Shown piece after piece: positions 1 to 5,237 of a DNA stretch of 5,237 bases; position 1 is the first letter of the stretch, and each line of letters starts with the position of its first letter. Source of the stretch: DATFLK01 sp035267815. GTDB lineage: Bacteria > Pseudomonadota > Zetaproteobacteria > Mariprofundales > Mariprofundaceae. The stretch lies in contig DATFLK010000133.1 in the NCBI GenBank assembly GCA_035267815.1, forward strand, positions 1-5,237, read 5' to 3'. The notes beneath the pieces were generated by a model that did not search any database, had not been told where the DNA came from, and saw only the letters and a list, made by a program, of their open reading frames with translations. The position numbers were made by a program, and so were the translations under genes.

Positions 1-137
1 TCTTCAGGTATCAAAGGATGAAGATATCTTTATAAGGCCATCACGTTTTTCTAACGTGGAACCCCTAATGTTGTTCCTGTCCGGAGCGGGACACCCTCCT
101 CCCCTCCCTCCCTAGCTCCCCTTCGGACATCATTACC
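1..137. other. Left-edge intergenic stretch, no confident gene
   Basis: I recognise no gene here. One plus-strand frame is open from the window edge to TAG at 113-115 (37 codons), but it has no recognisable motif and ends in a Pro-rich run read from the C/T-rich tract, so it is probably chance or at most the tail of an unseen gene. Read as plus-strand RNA, three short hairpins follow one another: 42-47 with 53-58, 58-62 with 73-77, and 78-82 with 89-93. A C/U-rich tract (94-122) and then the terminator come next. A TATAAG box at 31-36 could be a -10 element, but no good -35 lies before it. Confidence 0.4.
94..121 (-). other. Potential G-quadruplex motif (minus strand)
   Basis: The plus strand has C-runs at 94-96, 101-104, 106-108, 110-112 and 118-121. 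The minus strand therefore carries five runs of three or more G, separated by loops of 1 to 5 bases. This meets the usual G3+N1-7 pattern for an intramolecular G-quadruplex, with an i-motif possible on the other strand. It lies beyond the hemE terminator, so a role in hemE expression is unlikely unless the terminator is read through. The pattern is visible directly; folding is inferred. Confidence 0.45.
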
Positions 138-169
138 AAAAAGGGCTCCGGCATGCCGGAGCCCTTTTT
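138..169. terminator. Bidirectional intrinsic terminator
   Basis: This is a perfect 32-base palindrome: five A, a GC-rich stem (GGGCTCCGG at 143-151 pairing with CCGGAGCCC at 156-164, loop CATG), then five T. Because A5 precedes and T5 follows, either strand gives a strong GC hairpin with a U-tract. It lies about 60 bp past the hemE stop and should terminate the minus-strand transcript. The symmetry also suits a plus-strand transcript arriving from the left edge. Confidence 0.9.
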
Positions 170-179
170 CGTGTCAGGG

Positions 180-215
180 GAGTGGCCTCCACTGATACAA
201 ATAAAAAGGCCACTC
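180..215 (-). other. Hairpin just downstream of hemE
   Basis: GAGTGGCC (180-187) and GGCCACTC (208-215) form a perfect 8-bp stem around a 20-base loop, starting 15 bases after the hemE stop codon. On the minus strand the T-rich stretch lies inside the loop rather than after the stem, so it does not look like an intrinsic terminator. It may be a 3' end stabilising structure in front of the real terminator at 138-169. Confidence 0.45.
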
Positions 216-229
216 ATCAATGGGCGGGG

Positions 230-1294
230 TTACCTGTGGTACTGGGGGGACTCCTCGCGCACAGCCTTGAAGAACTCAATAGCGTGCTCGGGCGGCACAT
301 CCGGCGTAATGCCATGGCCGAGGTTGAAGACATGGCCGGTACCATGGCCGAAGCGGGCGAGGATATCCTTCACCTCCTCGCGGATGCGCGCAGGGTTCGC
401 ATAAAGCATGGCCGGGTCCATGTTGCCCTGCAGTGCCACGCGATCCCCGATGCGCGCCTTGGCGACGTCGATATCGATGGACCAGTCGAGCCCCACCACG
501 TCGCAGCCGGTATCGGCGATCGATTCCAGCCAGCCCATGCCGCCCTTGGTATAGAGAATCACCGGCACGCGACGCCCCTCGTTGGTACGCGTCAATTGCA
601 AGACGATGCGCTGCATGTAGTTCAGCGAGAACTCCCTGTAGTCGCGGGTGGTCAGGATGCCGCCCCAGGTATCGAAGATCTGCACCGCCTGCGCACCGTT
701 GGCGATCTGCGCGTTCAGATAGGCAGCCACCGAATCGGCCAGCTTGCCGAGCAGCAGGTGCATCGTCTCAGGCGCGTTGAAGGCCATCGCCTTGACCTTG
801 GAGAAGGTCTTGGAGCCACCACCCTCGACCATATAGGTAGCCAGCGTCCAGGGTGAACCGGTAAACCCGATCAGTGGCACCCTTCCATTCAACGCCTTGC
901 GGATGGTGCTCACCGCATCCATGACGTACTTCAGCTCAATCTCGGGATCAGGGACCGGCAACTTCTCGACATCGGCATGGCTGACGATCGGCTGGGGGAA
1001 CTTGGGGCCTTCGCCCTTGCCGAAGGTGAGCTCCATACCCATCGCTTCGGGAATGACCAGGATATCGGAGAAGAGGATCGCCGCATCGGCATCGAGGATG
1101 TCGATCGGCTGCAGCGTCACCTCGCAGGCCAGTTCCGGATTCCTGCAGAGGTCCAGAAAGCCGCCGGCCCTGGCGCGGGTAGCACGATACTCCGGCAGAT
1201 AGCGGCCGGCCTGACGCATCATCCATACCGGCGTGCGCTCCACCGGCTCCTTCAGGCAGGCGCGCAGAAACAGATCGTTCTTCAATTCACCCAT
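230..1294 (-). CDS. hemE: Uroporphyrinogen decarboxylase
   Basis: HemE is the cytoplasmic enzyme that decarboxylates the four acetate side chains of uroporphyrinogen III to give coproporphyrinogen III in heme and other tetrapyrrole synthesis; it needs no cofactor. The 354-residue length is normal for bacterial HemE. The N-terminal signature PVWMMRQAGRYLPEYR (residues 22-37) supplies the substrate-binding arginines. Asp77 in LFSDILV matches the catalytic Asp of the family, Tyr154 lies in TYMVEGGGSK, and His327 lies in NLGHGITPDVPPEH, so the key residues are all present. The ATG is preceded by AAGGA nine bases upstream and a nearer GGA, which supports this start. It follows thiG on the same strand, 152 bp away across a palindromic element, so it may be read from the thi transcript or from its own promoter; I found no convincing -35/-10 pair. 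The bidirectional terminator at 138-169 closes the unit. Confidence 0.98.
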   Translation of the reverse strand: MGELKNDLFLRACLKEPVERTPVWMMRQAGRYLPEYRATRARAGGFLDLCRNPELACEVTLQPIDILDADAAILFSDILVIPEAMGMELTFGKGEGPKFPQPIVSHADVEKLPVPDPEIELKYVMDAVSTIRKALNGRVPLIGFTGSPWTLATYMVEGGGSKTFSKVKAMAFNAPETMHLLLGKLADSVAAYLNAQIANGAQAVQIFDTWGGILTTRDYREFSLNYMQRIVLQLTRTNEGRRVPVILYTKGGMGWLESIADTGCDVVGLDWSIDIDVAKARIGDRVALQGNMDPAMLYANPARIREEVKDILARFGHGTGHVFNLGHGITPDVPPEHAIEFFKAVREESPQYHR

Positions 1295-1320
1295 TCTTCC
1301 AAATCCTTAAATCGAAACAG

Positions 1321-1445
1321 TCTCAACGAAAATTTTTGGGCCAGTGCAAGGCGCGGCAATTTCGAGAAGCGAAGCGTATATCAATATACGTGAGCATCAC
1401 AGAAATTGTTCGCAACACCGCAATCGGACAAAAAGATCGTTGAGA
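1321..1445. repeat. 125-bp imperfect palindromic element (MITE/REP-like candidate)
   Basis: The ends are perfect inverted repeats of nine bases, TCTCAACGA (1321-1329) and TCGTTGAGA (1437-1445), and the similarity continues inward through a T5G run and its complement. A second matched pair, CAATTTC (1357-1363) and GAAATTG (1402-1408), encloses 11-base non-pairing arms, and the centre is CGTATAT-CA-ATATACG (1376-1391). The whole thiG-hemE gap is thus one long imperfect hairpin. It begins one base after the thiG stop codon. No ORF or transposase is inside. The architecture resembles non-autonomous palindromic elements (MITE or REP/BIME type), but copy number cannot be seen from one window. As RNA it could stabilise or process a thiSG-hemE message. 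Confidence 0.6.
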
Positions 1446-1446
1446 G

Positions 1447-2226
1447 TCAGTCCCAGAAATGGCCTTCGGTCGGCGAAGAGGCCGATGCAAACGCCCTTTT
1501 CGGCATCCGTCCGGCCAGATACGCCTGACGACCGGCGCGCACCGCATCGCGCATGGCGCGCGCCATCATGCACTCGTCCTTCGCCTCGGCGATGGCGGTG
1601 TTGATCAGGCAGGCATCGGCGCCCAGCTCCATCGCTCTGGCCGCATCCGAGGCCGTGCCGATGCCGGCATCGACGACAATCGGTACGCTGGCGCGCTCCC
1701 TGATGACGCGGATGTTGAAGGGGTTGGCGAGCCCTCGTCCGGAACCGATGGGATTGCCGAGCGGCATCACCGCCACGCAACCGATCTCCTCCAGGCGCCT
1801 GGCCACGATCGGATCGTCATTAGTGTAGACCATCACCTCGAAGCCCTCGTCCACGAGAATCTCGGCGGCCCGGATCGTCTCGACGACATTGGGGTAGAGC
1901 GTCTCCTGATCGCCCAGCACCTCGAGCTTGATCAGATTCCAGCCGCCGGCCTCGCGCGCCAACCGGAGGGTACGCACCGCATCCTCGGCCGTGTAGCAGC
2001 CAGCCGTGTTCGGCAGGATCGTGTACCGCTTCGGATCGATGTAGTCGAGCAGATTCTCCTTGCCCGGATCGGTAATGTTCACGCGGCGGATCGCCACCGT
2101 GATCATCTCCGCCTCGGACGCCTCGGTCGCCGCCTTCGTCGTCGGGAAATCCTTGTACTTGCCCGAACCGACGATCAACCGAGACCGGAATTCATATGTC
2201 CCGACTTTCAGAATATCTTCACTCAT
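1447..2226 (-). CDS. thiG: Thiazole synthase
   Basis: ThiG is the cytoplasmic TIM-barrel enzyme that forms the thiazole phosphate ring of thiamin from 1-deoxy-D-xylulose 5-phosphate, dehydroglycine or iminoglycine, and sulfur delivered by ThiS thiocarboxylate. The 259 residues match the family length of about 255-260. Lys100 in NLIKLEVLGD is the Schiff-base lysine, with Glu102 beside it. Asp187 lies in VVDAGIGTASDAA, and phosphate-binding glycines are seen in PLGNPIGSGRGL (155-166). A start nine codons upstream (2253) is possible in frame, but that extension would contain the Shine-Dalgarno sequence. GGAG stands eight bases before the ATG at 2226, and the protein then begins MSEDILKVG as in homologues. 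It lies 51 bp after thiS on the same strand, matching their joint role. ThiF, a glycine oxidase or ThiH, and ThiE are not in the window. Confidence 0.97.
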   Translation of the reverse strand: MSEDILKVGTYEFRSRLIVGSGKYKDFPTTKAATEASEAEMITVAIRRVNITDPGKENLLDYIDPKRYTILPNTAGCYTAEDAVRTLRLAREAGGWNLIKLEVLGDQETLYPNVVETIRAAEILVDEGFEVMVYTNDDPIVARRLEEIGCVAVMPLGNPIGSGRGLANPFNIRVIRERASVPIVVDAGIGTASDAARAMELGADACLINTAIAEAKDECMMARAMRDAVRAGRQAYLAGRMPKRAFASASSPTEGHFWD

Positions 2227-2239
2227 GATTTCATCTCCA

Positions 2240-2267
2240 CCGCAAAAGAGCATCCTGGCTTTTGCGG
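2240..2267 (-). promoter_or_regulatory. Hairpin between thiS and thiG
   Basis: CCGCAAAAG (2240-2248) and CTTTTGCGG (2259-2267) form a perfect 9-bp stem with a 10-base loop inside the 51-bp thiS-thiG gap. On the minus-strand RNA the stem ends directly before the thiG Shine-Dalgarno GGAG. No U-tract follows, so it is not an intrinsic terminator. It could set the ratio of ThiS to ThiG by acting on message stability, processing or ribosome access; that is inference from its position. Confidence 0.5.
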
Positions 2268-2277
2268 ATGTGCCAGA

Positions 2278-2475
2278 TCACCCGCCTCCGATCATGTGAA
2301 CGATCTCGATCCGGTCGCCGTCGTGCAACGCGGTGTCGGCGTAGCAGCTCTTCGGCACCACCTCGAGGTTGCACTCCACAGCGATCATGCGCCCCTCCAG
2401 ACCGAGATCGACCACCAGCTCGGCGACGGTGGCGGCCGTAACCTCGCACGCCTCGCCGTTCAGCCGAATCTGCAT
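2278..2475 (-). CDS. thiS: Sulfur carrier protein ThiS
   Basis: ThiS is a small ubiquitin-fold protein. Its C-terminal glycine is adenylated by ThiF and turned into a thiocarboxylate, which gives its sulfur to ThiG. The 65-residue product starts MQIRLNGEAC and ends HMIGGG, the Gly-Gly tail that defines active ThiS, and it has the family's ALHDGDRIEIV segment just before the tail. A TTG at 2563-2565 would add 30 residues, but that extension is Lys-rich, comes from the A/T-tract region and is not family-like. The ATG at 2475 gives the usual length, although its Shine-Dalgarno is weak (AGG seven bases upstream). It is first of the minus-strand group with thiG next. No TPP riboswitch is visible in its leader. 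A weak -10 (TCTAAT on the minus strand, 2570-2565) is the only promoter hint. Confidence 0.93.
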   Translation of the reverse strand: MQIRLNGEACEVTAATVAELVVDLGLEGRMIAVECNLEVVPKSCYADTALHDGDRIEIVHMIGGG

Positions 2476-2517
2476 CGGCTTGCCTGTCGAACCGGCCACC
2501 TCTTTGGGGCCAAAATC

Positions 2518-2530
2518 GACCGATTTTTGC
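2518..2530. repeat. 13-bp direct repeat, copy 1
   Basis: GACCGATTTTTGC recurs at 2584-2596 in the same intergenic region. This copy sits within an inverted repeat, AAAATCG (2512-2518) with CGATTTT (2521-2527), close to the thiS side. A pair of identical sites flanking the divergent promoters could be an operator, but no known regulator motif is recognised. Confidence 0.4.
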
Positions 2531-2579
2531 TCTTTTTTGTCTCTTTTTGTGTCATTTTTCGCCAATTAGACGCCATTTT
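2524..2579. promoter_or_regulatory. Helically phased A/T-tracts (predicted bent DNA)
   Basis: T-runs at 2524-2528, 2533-2538, 2544-2548 and 2555-2559 have centres 9.5 to 11 bp apart. AATT (2564-2567) and ATTTT (2575-2579) continue nearly the same phase. A/T-tracts repeated at one helical turn are the classic cause of intrinsic curvature. The tracts lie in the middle of the divergent thiS/TPR intergenic region, where bent DNA may favour promoter activity or binding of nucleoid proteins. The spacing is read from the sequence; curvature and role are inferred. Confidence 0.55.
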
Positions 2580-2581
2580 CG

Positions 2582-2610
2582 TTGACCGATTTTTGCCGGA
2601 CGCGTAGCGT
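2582..2610 (+). promoter_or_regulatory. Candidate promoter of the TPR-aroQ-accBC unit
   Basis: TTGACC (2582-2587, 5 of 6 to the sigma-70 -35 consensus) is followed at exactly 17 bp by TAGCGT (2605-2610, only 3 of 6 for -10). Transcription would begin near 2617, almost at the ATG at 2619, giving a leaderless or near-leaderless message. That fits the lack of any Shine-Dalgarno before this ATG. The -10 is poor, so this is tentative. Confidence 0.35.
2584..2596. repeat. 13-bp direct repeat, copy 2
   Basis: This is the second exact copy of GACCGATTTTTGC, 66 bp from the first. It overlaps the candidate -35 box TTGACC of the plus-strand operon, so a protein bound here could control that promoter. 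No regulator is identified. Confidence 0.4.
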
Positions 2611-2618
2611 GTCCCCTT

Positions 2619-3044
2619 ATGGTAACAGCATCGGAGGCCGCACCCAAACCCTTCCCGAAGCCGGAGAACTGGCACGGTGTGGGCGAAGGGCTGGCCCAAG
2701 CTGCCCGTCTACTCGACGAGGGGCGCCATGCCGATGCCTGCGAGTTGCTGCGCGAGATACTGGAATTCGCGCCGGTCGAGGCCAAAGCCTGGCACATGCT
2801 GGGGCTCGCCCTGCAACGGCTGGACGAGCACGACGAAGCGCTACGCTGCTTCCAGACCGCTTCGAGTTGTTACGAGGGTCACAGTCGGCGGGCGGTAGCG
2901 CCCTCATCGTTGCGGCTGGCACGGATGCTGTGGCAGCGGGGAGAACGCACGGAGGCCCGAAAGATGTTGCAGCGGCTCCTTGCCGAGAAACCGGAGGATC
3001 CGGAGCTGCAGGAGCTGCAACATGCGTGGCAACACGACGGCTAA
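2619..3044 (+). CDS. Small TPR-repeat protein, function unknown
   Basis: This 141-residue protein has no signal peptide or membrane segment and is probably a cytoplasmic helical-repeat scaffold. About three tetratricopeptide units can be seen: residues 21-54 (GRHADACELLREIL), 55-88 (AWHMLGLALQRLDEHDEALRCFQTA, the best match, with the usual W-LG-A-A pattern) and about 96-129 (LARMLWQRGERTEARKMLQRLL). A Pro/Ala-rich stretch of about 15 residues comes before them. TPRs bind other proteins, so it has no predicted catalytic role. It is first in the plus-strand unit, 39 bp before aroQ, which suggests co-transcription; a link to the shikimate or fatty-acid steps is not shown. There is no Shine-Dalgarno before the ATG, and a possible promoter would start the message only a few bases upstream. 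Other frames are open across parts of this gene, but only this one gives a recognisable fold. Confidence 0.85.
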   Translation: MVTASEAAPKPFPKPENWHGVGEGLAQAARLLDEGRHADACELLREILEFAPVEAKAWHMLGLALQRLDEHDEALRCFQTASSCYEGHSRRAVAPSSLRLARMLWQRGERTEARKMLQRLLAEKPEDPELQELQHAWQHDG

Positions 3045-3049
3045 ACCGG

Positions 3050-3087
3050 GAGGGGAAGGCATGAACAGATCGAGGGGCAAGGCATGA
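3050..3087 (+). repeat. Duplicated RBS/start region before aroQ, with 8-residue leader ORF
   Basis: GAGGGGAAGGCATGA (3050-3064) is repeated as GAGGGGCAAGGCATGA (3072-3087), with one inserted base. The second copy contains the aroQ start. The first copy has the stronger Shine-Dalgarno (GGAGG, seven bases from ATG) and opens a tiny ORF of eight codons (MNRSRGKA, 3061-3087). Its TGA overlaps the aroQ ATG as ATGA, an arrangement that could couple aroQ translation to the short ORF. It may also simply be a recent local duplication. Confidence 0.5.
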
Positions 3088-3551
3088 GCGCGCTGCGCAT
3101 CCTGGTGATGCACGGTCCGAACCTGAACCTGCTGGGCCAGCGCGAACCGGAATATTACGGTCAGCAAACCCTGACGGCCATCAACAACGAGCTGATCGAG
3201 CTCGGTAACCAGCTCGATTGCGAGATCAGCACATTCCAGAGCAATCACGAGGGTGAGTTGGTCGAGCGCATCCACCAGGCGGCGAACCATGCGGACGGCA
3301 TCATCATCAACCCGGCCGCCTATACCCATACCAGCGTGGCGCTCCGCGACGCTCTGGCCGGCTGCCGGATCCCCTTCGTGGAGCTTCACCTGTCGAACAT
3401 CCACAGCCGTGAGGAATTCCGCCACCGCTCCATGCTGGCGGACATCGCCGTCGGCGTCATCGCCGGTTTCGGCGCCGCCTCCTACGGGCTGGCGCTGCGC
3501 GGCATGAACGAATATCTGCGCCATCAGCAGACCGAACAGACATCGCGTTAA
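3084..3551 (+). CDS. aroQ: 3-dehydroquinate dehydratase, type II
   Basis: AroQ makes 3-dehydroshikimate from 3-dehydroquinate, the third step of the shikimate pathway to aromatic amino acids. The type II enzyme is a cytoplasmic flavodoxin-like dodecamer. The length, 155 residues, is at the upper side of the usual 140-155. The opening LVMHGPNLNLLGQR (7-20) is diagnostic. By comparison with the Mycobacterium enzyme, Arg20 and Tyr25 are the mobile-lid arginine and catalytic base, Asn76 and His82 (INPAAYTHTS) bind substrate and His is its partner, His102 with Ser104 and Asn105 (HLSNIHSREEFRHRS) contacts the substrate, and Arg113 closes the site. All are present. The FQSNHEGELVERI segment (51-63) is also typical. 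The ATG is preceded by AAGG and a further GAGGGG, part of a duplicated initiation region. accB follows after 19 bp, the arrangement seen in several gammaproteobacteria. Confidence 0.97.
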   Translation: MSALRILVMHGPNLNLLGQREPEYYGQQTLTAINNELIELGNQLDCEISTFQSNHEGELVERIHQAANHADGIIINPAAYTHTSVALRDALAGCRIPFVELHLSNIHSREEFRHRSMLADIAVGVIAGFGAASYGLALRGMNEYLRHQQTEQTSR

Positions 3552-3570
3552 TACGAGAAGGAGAAGCAAC

Positions 3571-4014
3571 TTGGACATCCCACAGATTCGCAAACTGATG
3601 CGACTTATCGAAAACTCCGACGTCACCGAGATCGAGGTCACGGAGGGGGAGCAGACCGTCCGCATCTCACGCCAGAGTGCCGCGCCGGTCATGGCGGCAC
3701 CCGCCGCCGCACCACAACAGGTGCAGCAGGCCCCCGCCCCGGAAACGGCTGCACCGGCCTCGAACGACGAGAAGGAGAATACCGTCAAATCGCCGATGGT
3801 CGGTACCTTCTACCGCGCCTCGTCTCCCGAAGCGGAGCCCTATGTCAGCCAGGGCAGCAAGGTCAAGAAGGGCGAAACGCTCTGCATCATCGAGGCGATG
3901 AAGCTGATGAATGAGATCGAGGCCGAATACGACGGTGTCGTACAGGATGTTCTGGTCGAGAACGCCTCGCCGGTAGAGTACGGTCAGCCCATGTTTGTCA
4001 TCAAACCGTTGTAA
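3571..4014 (+). CDS. accB: Biotin carboxyl carrier protein of acetyl-CoA carboxylase
   Basis: AccB carries biotin between biotin carboxylase (AccC) and the carboxyltransferase (AccA/AccD) in malonyl-CoA formation, the first step of fatty-acid synthesis. The 147 residues show the standard three parts: an N-terminal helical region (1-36) that resembles E. coli MDIRKIKKLIELVEESG, a Pro/Ala/Gln-rich flexible linker (about 37-66), and a C-terminal biotinyl domain (about 70-147). Lys111 in EAMKLMNEI is the biotinylation site used by BirA. The short SSPEAEPYVSQG insert (84-95) corresponds to the 'thumb' that marks bacterial acetyl-CoA carboxylase BCCP. Translation starts at TTG; the next Met is residue 10 and would cut conserved residues. 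GAAGGAG nine or so bases upstream supports TTG. A TTG start usually lowers initiation, which may matter for carrier/carboxylase balance. accC follows after 12 bp. Confidence 0.97.
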   Translation: MDIPQIRKLMRLIENSDVTEIEVTEGEQTVRISRQSAAPVMAAPAAAPQQVQQAPAPETAAPASNDEKENTVKSPMVGTFYRASSPEAEPYVSQGSKVKKGETLCIIEAMKLMNEIEAEYDGVVQDVLVENASPVEYGQPMFVIKPL

Positions 4015-4026
4015 TCGGGGAGCCTC

Positions 4027-5237
<1,211 letters not shown>

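Noticed and set aside
182..856. Plus-strand open frame of 224 codons opposite hemE
   Set aside because: It is antisense to a clear hemE, rich in His/Arg/Asp as expected for the complement of a GC-rich gene, and has no recognisable domain.
1321..1349. Promoter for hemE inside the palindrome (TTGCAC with TTGAGA at 17 bp)
   Set aside because: The -35 is acceptable but the -10 matches only two of six consensus bases, so I do not call it.
2512..2548. Hairpin AAAATCG/CGATTTT followed by T-runs as a plus-strand terminator
   Set aside because: The stem is AT-rich with a 2-base loop and there is no plus-strand gene before it; the T-runs fit better as phased tracts.
2476..2565. N-terminal extension of ThiS by 30 residues from a TTG start
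   Set aside because: The extension is Lys-rich, comes from the A/T-tract region and exceeds the usual ThiS length; the ATG at 2475 gives a normal protein.
2575..2585. ATTTTCGTTGA shared with the end of the 125-bp palindrome, as a possible element remnant
   Set aside because: Only 11 bases match and the neighbouring bases and second end are absent, so chance similarity between AT-rich intergenic sequences is enough to explain it.
1459..2607. Plus-strand open frame of 382 codons opposite thiG and thiS
   Set aside because: It spans two certain genes and their gap on the opposite strand, with no family signature or ribosome-binding site; it is a codon-bias shadow.
2476..2618. TPP riboswitch upstream of thiS
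   Set aside because: The region lacks the conserved CUGAGA and the GCG-AGGGA type core elements; it is A-rich on the transcribed strand with only small hairpins.
2904..3788. Minus-strand open frame of 294 codons opposite the TPR gene, aroQ and accB
   Set aside because: It crosses three plus-strand genes with normal starts and motifs, so a real gene there is very unlikely.

Overview
The window is GC-rich chromosomal DNA of ordinary bacterial housekeeping type, most likely from the Pseudomonadota. A type II dehydroquinase gene directly followed by accB and accC (aroQ-accB-accC) is an order known from gammaproteobacteria such as Pseudomonas and Haemophilus. The class is not fixed by the sequence: the AccC has acyl-CoA-carboxylase-like residues, and another proteobacterial class is possible. 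There is no phage, plasmid, CRISPR, tRNA or rRNA signal. Seven protein genes account for nearly all coding space.

Layout. Positions 1-229 are non-coding and hold small hairpins, a C/T-rich tract and a perfect palindromic terminator. Three genes then lie on the minus strand and are read right to left: thiS (2475-2278), thiG (2226-1447) and hemE (1294-230). ThiS carries the sulfur and ThiG builds the thiazole ring of thiamin. HemE decarboxylates uroporphyrinogen III in heme synthesis. A 9-bp hairpin separates thiS from thiG. A 125-bp imperfect palindrome with inverted ends fills the thiG-hemE gap.

A divergent, T-rich intergenic region (2476-2618) with helically phased A/T-tracts and a repeated 13-mer separates thiS from the plus-strand genes. 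These are a small TPR protein (2619-3044), aroQ (3084-3551), accB (3571-4014) and accC (4027 to the window end, 3' truncated). Gaps of 39, 19 and 12 bp suggest one operon. It joins the shikimate pathway step made by AroQ to the biotin carrier and biotin carboxylase of acetyl-CoA carboxylase.

The genes themselves are conventional, and I see no new multi-gene system. The points worth a second look are mostly non-coding: the palindromic element after thiG, the structured C/U-rich stretch before the terminator at the left edge, the phased A-tracts and repeated 13-mer in the divergent promoter region, the thiS-thiG hairpin, and a duplicated ribosome-binding/start region that makes an 8-residue ORF overlapping the aroQ start.
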